DNA of 18,679 nucleotides. Origin: Pseudomonadota bacterium (lineage in GTDB: Bacteria; Desulfobacterota; Desulfarculia; Desulfarculales; Desulfarculaceae). The DNA is taken from the NCBI GenBank assembly GCA_018902755.1, contig JAHIQI010000032.1, positions 1 to 18,679 of the forward strand. The letters are read 5' to 3'. Both the position numbers and the translations under genes were made by a program. Below the pieces are notes generated by a model. It was not told the origin of the DNA. It saw only the letters and a program-made list of their open reading frames with translations, and did not search any database. Positions 1 to 7,483 of the stretch are shown piece after piece; position 1 is the first letter of the stretch, and every line of letters starts with the position of its first letter.

Positions 1-1
1 A

Positions 2-37
2 TACTCCGCCTTGACCAAGGAGGAGCAAGAGGCTTAA
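2..37 (+). pseudogene. istB: Probable last codons of an IstB-type transposition ATPase (partial)
   Basis: The frame reads YSALTKEEQEA and stops with TAA at 35-37, about 33 bp before the first terminal repeat of the IS21-type end. In IS21 elements istB is the last gene before the right end, so position and orientation fit. The peptide is too short to identify by itself. The rest of the gene lies outside the window, so this is cut by the window edge and not necessarily broken. Confidence 0.35.
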
Positions 38-70
38 ATCAAAATACCAGCGTCGCTTCGCTCCGACCAA

Positions 71-141
71 GTGGCCGCAATGCCCCGGAACGGGTGGCCG
101 CTTTCAGCCGGATCAGGTGGCCGGAATCACCGGAATGCGCA
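71..141 (+). repeat. IS21-type terminal repeats, 3 units at 23-bp spacing
   Basis: Units start at 71 (GTGGCCGCAATG), 94 (GTGGCCGCTTTC) and 117 (GTGGCCGGAATC). They would be transposase binding sites. The GTG at 117 that opens the following long reading frame is part of the third unit. Confidence 0.6.
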
Positions 142-2000
142 TCCCTATTCAAGGCAAGGCTGGACCTCTGTTGGTTTGTGAGGGCCTGGCCACCGGATTG
201 AGTCTGCATGAAGCCGCAGGCTTGACTGTGGTAGTGGCCTTTGCAGCTAACAATCTAGAAGTTGTGGCCCGGATGGTCCGGGAGCGTTACCCGAAACGGG
301 AGATCATCTTGGCCGGCGATGATGACCACGCTACGACGGGCAACCCAGGCGCTTCCAAAGCCCGTGCCGCGGCCTTAGCTGTGGGGGGAAAATTGGCCCT
401 GCCAGTGTTTACCCCGCGTGGGAGCGGGACGGACTTCAACGATCTGCACCAAGCCCAGGGGCTGGAAGCGGTCAGGACCCAGGTGGAGGCAACCCATCCA
501 CCGGAGTCGGCGGTTACCGCTGAAGCATCGTGGCCTGAGCCGGTGCCCTTCGAGACACACACCGCCCCCCCGCTGCCCGTGGATGGTCTACCGGACTGGG
601 CGCGGGATTTCGTTTTGGCTGCGGCCGAACAAATACAGGTAGCCCCCTGCCTGGTTCTGGTCAATGTCCTCGGCGTTGTATCCGCCTGCGCTGCACGCCG
701 CTTCCGAGTACAGGTACACGAAGGTTATTCCGAGCCACTAAACCTGTATCTACTGGCCCCTGCCCCGCCTGCTGAACGCAAAAGCGCCGCCCAAGCCGTC
801 TGTTTAGCCCCCTTGCTCGATTGGGAACGGGACCAAGCCGAGTCCATGCGGGACAAAATCAAAGCCGCAGCCAGCCGGCGCAAGAACCAGGAGGCCATTA
901 TCTCGGGATTACGAGGCAAGCTGGCCAAGGCAAAGACCGAAGACCGGGCCGCACTCATGACCGAGGTAGAGCGGTTGGAATTGGAACTTGAGGAAGTGCC
1001 CAGGTCGCCGCGCCTAGTGGCTGATGATGTGACTGCCGAGGCCCTTGCAGCCCTCATGTCAGATAACGGTGAGAGGATGGCTGTAATGAGCGCCGAGGGC
1101 GGCCTGTTTGACACGCTCGGTGGCCGCTACCAAAACGGCCTGCCCAACCTTGACCTGATTCTCAAGGCTCACCCTGGCGAGCCGGTGCGGGTGGACCGCA
1201 AGGGCGGCCAGCCAGTGATGATGCACGCCCCGGCCTTGACTCTGTGCATCAGTCCCCAGCCCGATGTGCTGGCCAGTCTGCCGAGCAAACCTGGTTTCCG
1301 AGGAAGAGGCCTCCTGGCCCGCTTCGCATATGTGTTGCCTGAGAGCCGGATGGGCCGTCGTAAGCCTCTCGGCCAGGCCATGCCCGAGCATGTCAGTCGC
1401 GCCTATGCAGCGGCCCTGTATGAGCTTTTAGGCTTGGACCCTGGCCAAAGGGATGAGCCCCTGGAACACCTCCTGCAATTGGGGCCAGCCGCCCACGATG
1501 CGTGGTGTGAGTTCGCCTCGGCCATCGAGGTTGAACTTGTGGATGGCGGCCAATTTGAGACCGTGCAGGATTGGGCCGGCAAACTGCCTGGCTTGGCTGC
1601 CCGCCTGGCAGGACTACTGCACGTTATGAAGCACTTGGCTGAGGCTCCTGTCCACGCGGTATCTGGGCAGACCATGGAGGCCGCCCTGTCCTTGGCCGGG
1701 ACCATGGTGGGCCACGCCCTGGCCGCTTTCGGGCTCATGGGAGCGGACCCGGACCAAGAAACCGCCAAGAAAGAGCTGGCCTGGCTCAAGCGTGCAGGCG
1801 TGAACAGGTTTACGGCGCGTGACGCCCACCGAGCTGTGCGCGGCACATGCCCCAAAGCAGAGCAGGTACGCCATGGCCTCGCCATTTTGGAAGAGCGGGC
1901 CTTTATTTGGCAAGAAGCTCCGTCAGAGGTGCGGAAGCCAGGCAGAGCCCCAAGTCCAACATATGTGGTCAACCCCAAGCTGTGGGGGCCTGAGTCATGA
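117..2000 (+). CDS. TOPRIM-DUF3987 replication protein, N-terminus replaced by an IS end
   Basis: This is a 627-aa frame. Residues ~15-115 form a TOPRIM fold of the phage/plasmid primase type: conserved Glu22 in LLVCEGLAT, the DDD triad at 68-70, and DFND at 106-109. Residues ~155-600 look like a DUF3987 (YfjI-type) domain, with a coiled coil around 245-285. Such proteins serve replication of prophages and integrative elements. The GTG start lies in the IS21-type terminal repeat, and residues 1-8 are encoded by the IS end, so the natural gene began further upstream and has lost its N-terminal zinc-finger/primase part. Whether the hybrid is translated is unknown, and no clear ribosome binding site was seen. 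The stop overlaps the next start (ATGA). The domain call is good; the exact biochemical role is inferred. Confidence 0.75.
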   Translation: MAGITGMRIPIQGKAGPLLVCEGLATGLSLHEAAGLTVVVAFAANNLEVVARMVRERYPKREIILAGDDDHATTGNPGASKARAAALAVGGKLALPVFTPRGSGTDFNDLHQAQGLEAVRTQVEATHPPESAVTAEASWPEPVPFETHTAPPLPVDGLPDWARDFVLAAAEQIQVAPCLVLVNVLGVVSACAARRFRVQVHEGYSEPLNLYLLAPAPPAERKSAAQAVCLAPLLDWERDQAESMRDKIKAAASRRKNQEAIISGLRGKLAKAKTEDRAALMTEVERLELELEEVPRSPRLVADDVTAEALAALMSDNGERMAVMSAEGGLFDTLGGRYQNGLPNLDLILKAHPGEPVRVDRKGGQPVMMHAPALTLCISPQPDVLASLPSKPGFRGRGLLARFAYVLPESRMGRRKPLGQAMPEHVSRAYAAALYELLGLDPGQRDEPLEHLLQLGPAAHDAWCEFASAIEVELVDGGQFETVQDWAGKLPGLAARLAGLLHVMKHLAEAPVHAVSGQTMEAALSLAGTMVGHALAAFGLMGADPDQETAKKELAWLKRAGVNRFTARDAHRAVRGTCPKAEQVRHGLAILEERAFIWQEAPSEVRKPGRAPSPTYVVNPKLWGPES

Positions 2001-2392
2001 GCTGGCGCGACACCCTGGCTGCATCACTGGGACACCCCCTCCCTGATTCAGGAGAACCAAAAACCTGGGGGCAGACCCCCATGGACAAATTGGACAATAT
2101 GGACACAAATATTAGCCGACCGAATTTTGTCCATACTGTCCATTCTGTCCATAGGGTACGGGAGGCCGAGGTACTGGCCGAGCCTTCCACCCAAGACGGG
2201 CTGAACAAGAGTGCTCCTACCCTCGCCAAAGTGGAGACCCCGGCTGGACACAGCCCTCCCCCCACTTCGGCACAAGAGTCTTGGGCCTGTTGGTGTTGTG
2301 GTGGCCGGCAATACTTCCTGAACACGGCTGGCCAGCCAGTCTGCACCCGTTGCCACCCACCGGTTGACCACATCCGGTTCCCAATCCACTGA
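1997..2392 (+). CDS. Small zinc-ribbon protein of the replication module
   Basis: This 131-aa protein starts at the ATG that overlaps the stop of the DUF3987 gene (ATGA), so translation is probably coupled. The C-terminal part has a Cys cluster, CWCCGG at ~97-102, and a second knuckle, CTRC, about 17 residues later. This is a zinc-ribbon pattern like those in small proteins downstream of element primases. The middle, MDKLDNMDTN to FVHTVHSVH, is low in complexity because the DNA there is a repeat cluster (2082-2151). The frame stays open for 56 codons after the TGA stop, probably by chance. I do not recognise a named family. A DNA-binding or replication accessory role is a guess from context. 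Confidence 0.55.
   Translation: MSWRDTLAASLGHPLPDSGEPKTWGQTPMDKLDNMDTNISRPNFVHTVHSVHRVREAEVLAEPSTQDGLNKSAPTLAKVETPAGHSPPPTSAQESWACWCCGGRQYFLNTAGQPVCTRCHPPVDHIRFPIH
2082..2151. repeat. Inverted cluster of 9-bp TGGACA units (3+3)
   Basis: Three direct units, TGGACAAAT, TGGACAATA and TGGACACAA, fill 2082-2108. Three inverted units whose complements read TGGACAAAA, TGGACAGTA and TGGACAGAA fill 2125-2151. The arms are 27 bp with only a few mismatches around a 16-bp spacer. The cluster lies inside the small zinc-ribbon gene. It could be an iteron-like protein-binding site, an origin element or a cruciform/RNA hairpin. Confidence 0.75.
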
Positions 2393-2693
2393 CAGGCTGA
2401 GCAATCGTCCGGAGACTTCTCCGTAACGCCTGCCATAACGCCCGTTATCTACTGGATTGCAGAGATTTTGCTGTATCCCAAGTATGTTGCACTCATCATA
2501 CAGCATCCGCTCATAACGCTGACAAAACAGAAACATCTGCCTCAACTGGCACAAATGTAACGGTTTTGGCCAAGGCTGAAGCTTTAGGCTTGCATCTCGC
2601 TTATGGGGGTATTTCAGGCAAACTGGTAGGTTTTCAAGGTCGAGACTTGTATGCCGCTTGGTGCAACCTGGAGCGGATCCGGCGGGCCCTGGT
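2393..2693. other. Intergenic stretch with RTAACGC-like words; no convincing gene
   Basis: A seven-base word close to RTAACGC occurs at 2423, 2435, 2513 and 2557, and inverted at 2443. One plus frame is open from 2401 to 2700 (99 codons) without an ATG or GTG, and it stops inside the first CRISPR repeat. Its C-terminal part looks protein-like and may be a remnant of an element gene. No RNA gene, terminator or degenerate repeat was seen before the array begins at 2694. Confidence 0.4.
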
Positions 2694-3502
2694 TTTCTAA
2701 GCTGCCTATGCGGCAGTGAACTAGCGCTTGGTGGCGTGATTTAAGGTTCTGTGTTTCTAAGCTGCCTATGCGGCAGTGAACACGGGTGGTCTGTTTTCTT
2801 TCAAGCAACACCTTTTCTAAGCTGCCTATGCGGCAGTGAACGTTATCTTGCTTAGTCTGCCCCGTACCTGCCATTTCTAAGCTGCCTATGCGGCAGTGAA
2901 CTGCGGTGCGTGGTTTCGTGGCCGATGTTTCCATTTCTAAGCTGCCTATGCGGCAGTGAACAAGCTCAAGAGGCTGGGGCTGAGCAAGGTTGATTTCTAA
3001 GCTGCCTATGCGGCAGTGAACGCAAGTGCCTGACTCTTCAATTCGAGCTGGAATTTCTAAGCTGCCTATGCGGCAGTGAACGCGGGGATTAGGCGTTTCA
3101 TGGTTTCCTCCTTTTTCTAAGCTGCCTATGCGGCAGTGAACGCCGAGGTCACCCTGGCCGCCTCCACCGCCACTTTCTAAGCTGCCTATGCGGCAGTGAA
3201 CACGAAAAACTCGATCATGCCGCGGGCCTTCTTTTTCTAAGCTGCCTATGCGGCAGTGAACGCAGGAGACGTACCCCTCTAACCAGGACTTTATTTCTAA
3301 GCTGCCTATGCGGCAGTGAACATTGCGTAGCTTGTGGGGCAAGCGGGCCTTACTTTCTAAGCTGCCTATGCGGCAGTGAACGGCCGCCAGATACCGGGCC
3401 TCGCGGGTGGCGGTTTCTAAGCTGCCTATGCGGCAGTGAACACTACGACAACTCCGCGTCCCTTGTAACTTCAGTTTCTAAGCTGCCTATGCGGCAGTGA
3501 AC
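2694..3502 (-). CRISPR. Type I-F CRISPR array, 14 repeats and 13 spacers
   Basis: The 28-bp repeat, read on the minus strand, starts GTTCACTGCC, has the stem CTGCC/GGCAG around the loop GCATA, and ends CTTAGAAA. This is the I-F repeat type cut by Cas6f to leave an 8-nt CUUAGAAA handle. Repeats start at 2694 and every 60 bp to 3414, with the last at 3475. All 14 are identical, including the leader-distal one. Twelve spacers are 32 bp; the leader-proximal spacer (3442-3474) is 33 bp. The repeat orientation and the leader next to csy4 both indicate transcription from high to low coordinates. No spacer was seen to match elsewhere in the window, judged by eye only. Confidence 0.98.
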
Positions 3503-3632
3503 TAGACGCCTCACGATGCTAACTTGTTACGATACATCACCTTTCGTTGGTTCTGGCTGCTTCAAGCCTTTTTTTCGGTCTGTTGCCAAGGGGTTGATTT
3601 TATTGACTTGAAATTCAGCTTCCCTAAAAGGG
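3503..3632 (-). promoter_or_regulatory. CRISPR leader between csy4 and the array
   Basis: These 130 bp lie directly upstream of the first repeat in the direction of crRNA transcription. They are richer in A+T than the cas genes, with a seven-T run and a TTTTATTGA stretch. No convincing -35/-10 pair was found. Array transcription may start here or continue from the cas operon. The leader holds the IHF-type site listed separately. Confidence 0.7.
3587..3599 (-). promoter_or_regulatory. IHF-consensus site in the CRISPR leader
   Basis: On the minus strand the sequence is AATCAACCCCTTG, matching the IHF consensus WATCAANNNNTTR at every defined position. It lies ~85 bp upstream of the first repeat. 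IHF bends the leader during spacer integration in type I-E and has been implicated in type I-F, so this is a plausible adaptation site. Confidence 0.55.
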
Positions 3633-4196
3633 TCAAAACCACGGCACCGTGGCCCCTGCACTCAGGCCATAGCTGTTGAACTCACCTTCCACTGGCTGAT
3701 CCTGCAACGGGCCATGCTCCACAAACAGATGGAAATTATGGCCAGTGCTGCGGCTGCGCGAGGTGATAAACGGCAGCGCCAGTGTTTGAGCAGCGCTGTC
3801 TGGTATCAACCGTCTGGCCTCCCCATAGGCGATGCCCTTGCGTTTCATCAGGCGTCGGCGCAGCCTCTCCGGGCTGCTTTTGGCCTGCACCCGGCGCACG
3901 ACCCGATGCCTGACGCCATTTGGCACCTCGGCCATGCTCCCCATACTCACGTGGTCGCACATGTGACCGGCCCAGCCCAGGGCCTGTAATTTATCCAAGT
4001 TCGCGGCGGTGCCGTGCAGACGCAGACGCTGGCCCAGCCACGGACGATCGCTGGCTACCTCTGGAAAGCTGATGCCTATCTCCCGGTTATCGATCCCCGC
4101 CAGGGCTCTGTGCAGCCTGCCGAACAAATAGTTAAGCAAAACCTGGGGCGCGAACTCCGGATCGGGCAGCAGCCTGATATCTTGGTACCTATCCAT
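3633..4196 (-). CDS. cas6f: Cas6f/Csy4 crRNA endonuclease
   Basis: This protein cuts the I-F repeat hairpin and stays bound to the 3' end of the crRNA in the surveillance complex. At 187 aa it equals the length of Pseudomonas aeruginosa Csy4. It aligns without gaps at the key places: catalytic His29 in GRLHRAL and Ser148 in TSRSRSTG, the arginine-rich helix VQAKSSPERLRRRL at ~103-116, and the terminal VPWF. The start lies 3 nt after the csy3 stop with AAAAGGAC upstream as ribosome binding site. It is the last cas gene before the leader and array. Confidence 0.97.
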   Translation of the reverse strand: MDRYQDIRLLPDPEFAPQVLLNYLFGRLHRALAGIDNREIGISFPEVASDRPWLGQRLRLHGTAANLDKLQALGWAGHMCDHVSMGSMAEVPNGVRHRVVRRVQAKSSPERLRRRLMKRKGIAYGEARRLIPDSAAQTLALPFITSRSRSTGHNFHLFVEHGPLQDQPVEGEFNSYGLSAGATVPWF

Positions 4197-4199
4197 GAC

Positions 4200-5222
4200 T
4201 TAGTCCTTTTCGCCAAACACGCCGCCGCGAATAAGGGTAGCCATTACATAATGTTGCTCCTCCACGTTCAGTTCCTTATCCTTTATCACCCAGTTGTCCA
4301 ACAGACTGTAGAAATCGACCTTTTGCTTGGGCTGGCGATAGGCCTTGCCCTGGGAAGTCACCGAGCCATATGGCTCCACCGCGATGGGTCCCAGACCCTC
4401 GGAATCCGGATACCAGGTGTCAATGGTGCGAAGGGCGTTGCCGATCTTTTGGGAATGCATGCCCGCCACTTTTCCCACGGTGTAGAGGGTCTTGCTCTTG
4501 TTGCCAGTGTTTCCCCGGTCCAGCAGCAGTTCCTGGGATGGAAAGACCTCCTGGCCGTCACCCATGCGGGCATAGGCAATGACCTCCAGTAGGATGTACT
4601 TGTCGCCTGACAAGCCCTGCTCGATCAAGAAAGCCAAGGCCCCCACATCAGGGTTGCCCTTGTCGTCAAAATCGCGCAGGGAGAAGTCCATGGCCTGGAA
4701 AATCCACTGTCCAGCGGCCTGGCCCTGCTCCAGATGCCGCACGCACACCTCGATCTGCTCGGCGCTCATCCGGTTGCGCCACAGGAAACGTCCATTGGCC
4801 AAGTTGTGGGCATAGCGTCTGGCCAGCTCGCTAAAGCCCTGGCTCCGCACATAAGTCTCCACGGTTTGGGCCAGCTTTTGCTGATAGACGGCATTGTTGC
4901 AGGCCGAGGGCCTGCCCGCCCCGGCCAGCACGCGGATAGTGAAGCGCACGCGCAGGGTGTCAGCGTCCACGGGCAGTGTGGCCACGTCAACAGTTTGCAG
5001 GTTGGGATTTTGTATGGAGGCATCCAGCTTGGCCGGGTCTTGCTCCTTGGTACTCAGGCGGTTGGAGATCGTGCCGCGAACCGATTTTTCGCGCACGCCG
5101 ATGGCGGGCCACTGCTCGCCATTTTCGCGATCATCCCATTTGCCGGCGTAGAACAGGGCGTCGGAGACATCGAGCTTGCGCTCAAAGGCTAATACAGAAG
5201 CGGTCTTGAGTTCGTTCGCCAT
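4200..5222 (-). CDS. cas7f: Cas7f/Csy3 backbone protein of the Csy complex
   Basis: This 340-aa protein is close to the ~342 aa usual for Csy3. It begins MANELKTASVLAFERKL and continues with a conserved-looking DALFYAGKWDD and REKSVRGTISNRL. Six copies of this subunit normally coat the crRNA spacer in the type I-F complex. The start has an AGGGAG ribosome binding site. The gene lies 13 nt after csy2 and 3 nt before csy4, so it is in the same transcription unit. It shows no sign of damage. Confidence 0.96.
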   Translation of the reverse strand: MANELKTASVLAFERKLDVSDALFYAGKWDDRENGEQWPAIGVREKSVRGTISNRLSTKEQDPAKLDASIQNPNLQTVDVATLPVDADTLRVRFTIRVLAGAGRPSACNNAVYQQKLAQTVETYVRSQGFSELARRYAHNLANGRFLWRNRMSAEQIEVCVRHLEQGQAAGQWIFQAMDFSLRDFDDKGNPDVGALAFLIEQGLSGDKYILLEVIAYARMGDGQEVFPSQELLLDRGNTGNKSKTLYTVGKVAGMHSQKIGNALRTIDTWYPDSEGLGPIAVEPYGSVTSQGKAYRQPKQKVDFYSLLDNWVIKDKELNVEEQHYVMATLIRGGVFGEKD

Positions 5223-5235
5223 TTTTCAATACTCC

Positions 5236-6177
5236 CTAATCGGCCTGATGCCGCTGTTCGCAAAGATAGAGTCCGTTTTCAGGGTCCGCGTGATGATGCC
5301 AAAGCAACTCGTCCGGGCCTTCGATCCGGTGGGGGCTCTTCCACTCGCCCAACGAATAAAGGCATTCGACAAAGCGGAAGGGTGTCTGATCATCCCGCGC
5401 GTTGGCCACTTGGCCGGCTTCATAGAGCGGCGAGATGGCCCCGTAGCCCACGGGCAAGGGCACCAGCCATCCCTGTCGCGAGCGGGCTGCCCGCCAGGAA
5501 ACTTTGCCCGGTGTTTGCGGGTCCTCGGATATGGGCTGCACATGCAGGCAGCTCAGGTCGAGCAGGGCGTCCAGGGCCGTGGTCTTGGGGTTGTCCTGTT
5601 GCATCTGGGCCAGGTGTTCGCGCAACTCCGCGTGCGCGCTGACCAGGGCGAATCCGGGCAGCAGCTTGCGGCGTATTTTGCGGAACTGGGTTTCAATGCT
5701 TTCCTTATCCTCGGCCAGGGCAAAGTACTCTGGCTGGTAATCGCCGTCGGAGGGCAGGATGCTGCCGCCGGCCAGGCGCATGCCCATGGCCGCCTCCTGA
5801 ACCTGACGGGCGAAGTACGCCCCTTCGCCTTCATCCAAGTAGCCGTATACGCCAACCAGCAGGCTGGCCTCCATGTGGACCCGGCCCTCTTCAATGACGC
5901 TGGCTGTTTCCCCATCTTTGGTTAGGGGATGCCTAGCCAGGCTGAACTTGTAGGTGTATGGGTTTGGTTTGTAGACCTGCGGATCAAAGCTGTGGCAGAC
6001 GATGCCCACGCCGTCCAAGTTGATTTCCTGGCTTCGCAAGCGCAGATGAAGGGCATGCACAAAACCGGTGAAGGCGCTGGGCGCGGGAAAGCCCCAACTC
6101 AGGGGGCCGGATACGGCGTTCGCGTTTTGCACCCGCAGGTGGGGCAATAGGATCAGGCCGTTTATCCGCTCAGGCAT
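5236..6177 (-). CDS. cas5f: Cas5f/Csy2 crRNA 5'-handle binding subunit
   Basis: I place the start at the ATG at 6175-6177, giving 313 aa that begin MPERINGLILLPHLRVQNAN, the usual Csy2 opening. The open frame extends to 6372, but the extra N-terminal part only shadows csy1 in another frame. The start overlaps the csy1 stop by 8 nt, suggesting coupled translation. Csy2 pairs with Csy1 to hold the 5' handle of the crRNA. The length is slightly below the ~327 aa of the Pseudomonas protein. It ends EQRHQAD, 13 nt before csy3. Confidence 0.95.
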   Translation of the reverse strand: MPERINGLILLPHLRVQNANAVSGPLSWGFPAPSAFTGFVHALHLRLRSQEINLDGVGIVCHSFDPQVYKPNPYTYKFSLARHPLTKDGETASVIEEGRVHMEASLLVGVYGYLDEGEGAYFARQVQEAAMGMRLAGGSILPSDGDYQPEYFALAEDKESIETQFRKIRRKLLPGFALVSAHAELREHLAQMQQDNPKTTALDALLDLSCLHVQPISEDPQTPGKVSWRAARSRQGWLVPLPVGYGAISPLYEAGQVANARDDQTPFRFVECLYSLGEWKSPHRIEGPDELLWHHHADPENGLYLCEQRHQAD

Positions 6178-7453
6178 GGGCCAGCTCCCTTCCAAGGAAC
6201 GACAGCTCCTTTTCCAGGACCCTTTGCCACTCGGCGGCCTCAACCTCGCCCATGGGAAGCTTGGCCCGTTTGCCTTGCTCCCGTAGCTTGTGGTTGAACC
6301 ACCTGGCGAAGCGTTTGGCCACGTCCTCTTGCCAATCGCCCAGGCCGGCCATCGCGGCAAACTCCGGGTCAAGGGCGGCCCTTCCAGGGTCCAGCCACAG
6401 GGCTTCCGCCTGATCCAAGCGGAAATGTTGGTCAGCGCTCCAGCCGGACTCCTGTCCTTGTATCAACGCGGCGACGTGTAGGACCTCGTCCACGATGCCC
6501 TGTACGAGCTTTTTCCGTCTTCGGCGGATGTTCACGTTGTTGTAGTCCGTCTTGCCCAGAAACTCGGCCAGTTCTTCGATCCGCTCGCGCATGGCCCTAC
6601 GCCGGTTGAACCAACTCCAGCGGAAAAGGCTGGTGGTGCCCAAGGGCAGGAGCACGGGTTTGCTTTCCCAGACAGGCGGCAGCGACGGCAGGAGCCAGTT
6701 CTCACCGTGGCGTTCGCTATTTAGCTGGCTGATATTCTGTGGCTTGGAGCCGCCAAACACCTGCACCGCCAGGTTGGGGTGGTCACGATACCCGGTTTCG
6801 TGGGGCTTGTTTTTCTTGCGGGCGTCACGTGCCTGTTTGGCTTCTTCGGAAAAACGGTCCTCACGCATCTTGGTGTAGGCGGCATGCACCAGGCTGGTGG
6901 GAAAGAGAGGGGCCAGCAGGTGATAGTGATCGCCGCGGCTGTCCAGGGGGAAAAAGACCTGCTTGGCCAGCTTGTGGCTGGCGGGCCGTTTGCCCCTGCC
7001 GGTGATGCCGCCGAACGCGGCCATCAGTTGCTCGGCCTGCTCCGGATCATCCGACAGGGCTGCGGCCATGCTGGCCTCGCCCGCCAGGATGCGCTCGAGC
7101 AGGGAGCGTCCTTGGTGCTCTAGTTTTAAAAATTTAGCGACACGGGAAGCTGCGGCATTTCTTAAAGCAATATCTATTGTTAGTTCAGAACCAAGGATAT
7201 GGCTGCCGATGAGATTGGGATCATCCACATACCTTATTTGAGCCACAGATTGATCTTGAGACAGGTCTTTCCCGACGTTAATGGATGAATGTGTAAATTT
7301 GGCTACATGGGTGGCCATCTGCAAGGAACCAACATATGTTGTTATCGCCTTTTGGAGCCATACGCCTATGTCTTGCCCTTCGCCAATGAGCTCGTCCATG
7401 ACCATCTTCAAGGCCATCGTTTCGTTTTCATTGGGTGGCTTCTTGGGTCTCAC
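6170..7453 (-). CDS. cas8f: Cas8f/Csy1 large subunit of the Csy complex
   Basis: This 427-aa protein compares with ~434 aa for Pseudomonas Csy1, which recognises the PAM and, with Csy2, caps the 5' end of the crRNA. The GTG start at 7453 is preceded by a purine-rich GGGGGAG ribosome binding site. An internal ATG at residue 13 has no such site, so GTG is preferred. Conserved-looking segments include FGGSKPQNISQLNS at ~233-246 and LPSLPPVWES soon after, both characteristic of Csy1. The gene starts 30 nt after the cas3 stop and overlaps csy2 by 8 nt. Part of the N-terminal third (7110-7330) is noticeably more AT-rich than the rest. Confidence 0.95.
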   Translation of the reverse strand: MRPKKPPNENETMALKMVMDELIGEGQDIGVWLQKAITTYVGSLQMATHVAKFTHSSINVGKDLSQDQSVAQIRYVDDPNLIGSHILGSELTIDIALRNAAASRVAKFLKLEHQGRSLLERILAGEASMAAALSDDPEQAEQLMAAFGGITGRGKRPASHKLAKQVFFPLDSRGDHYHLLAPLFPTSLVHAAYTKMREDRFSEEAKQARDARKKNKPHETGYRDHPNLAVQVFGGSKPQNISQLNSERHGENWLLPSLPPVWESKPVLLPLGTTSLFRWSWFNRRRAMRERIEELAEFLGKTDYNNVNIRRRRKKLVQGIVDEVLHVAALIQGQESGWSADQHFRLDQAEALWLDPGRAALDPEFAAMAGLGDWQEDVAKRFARWFNHKLREQGKRAKLPMGEVEAAEWQRVLEKELSFLGRELAHA

Positions 7454-7483
7454 CGGCTCCCCCTTTCCCTGGCATGGTTTGCA

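Larger units (their letters stand above)
1..141 (+). mobile_element. Right end of an IS21-family insertion sequence (partial)
   Basis: Three copies of a GTGGCC-type unit begin at 71, 94 and 117, exactly 23 bp apart, and the last runs into CCGGAATGCGCA ending at 141. Multiple terminal repeats and a terminal CA are the known layout of IS21-family right ends. The 3' end of a reading frame, probably istB, lies just inside. The element abuts a TOPRIM-DUF3987 gene whose 5' part is missing, so the insertion, or a deletion next to it, removed that part. Only the last 141 bp are in the window. The family call rests on repeat architecture and memory of IS21 ends, not on a database match. Confidence 0.65.

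Noticed and set aside
1969..2554. Minus-strand frames of 155 and 168 codons over the zinc-ribbon gene
   Set aside because: They lack a ribosome binding site and family features and run antisense to the ATGA-coupled gene.
2393..2560. Read-through of the TGA stop of the zinc-ribbon gene (56 further codons)
   Set aside because: No read-through signal was seen and the extension has no recognisable features; probably chance.
2614..3342. Long minus-strand frame (242 codons) with a repeated VHCRIGSLE peptide
   Set aside because: It is the CRISPR array read in one frame; 28+32 bp is a multiple of three, so the repeat stays in phase. Not a protein.
4014..4592. Long plus-strand frames across the cas genes, also at 5176-5925 and 7289-7747
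   Set aside because: They are antisense shadows of intact csy4, csy3, csy2, csy1 and cas3 in GC-rich DNA, without ribosome binding sites or family features.
6178..6372. N-terminal extension of Csy2
   Set aside because: The extra 65 codons overlap csy1 in another frame, and the family start MPERINGL is at 6177.
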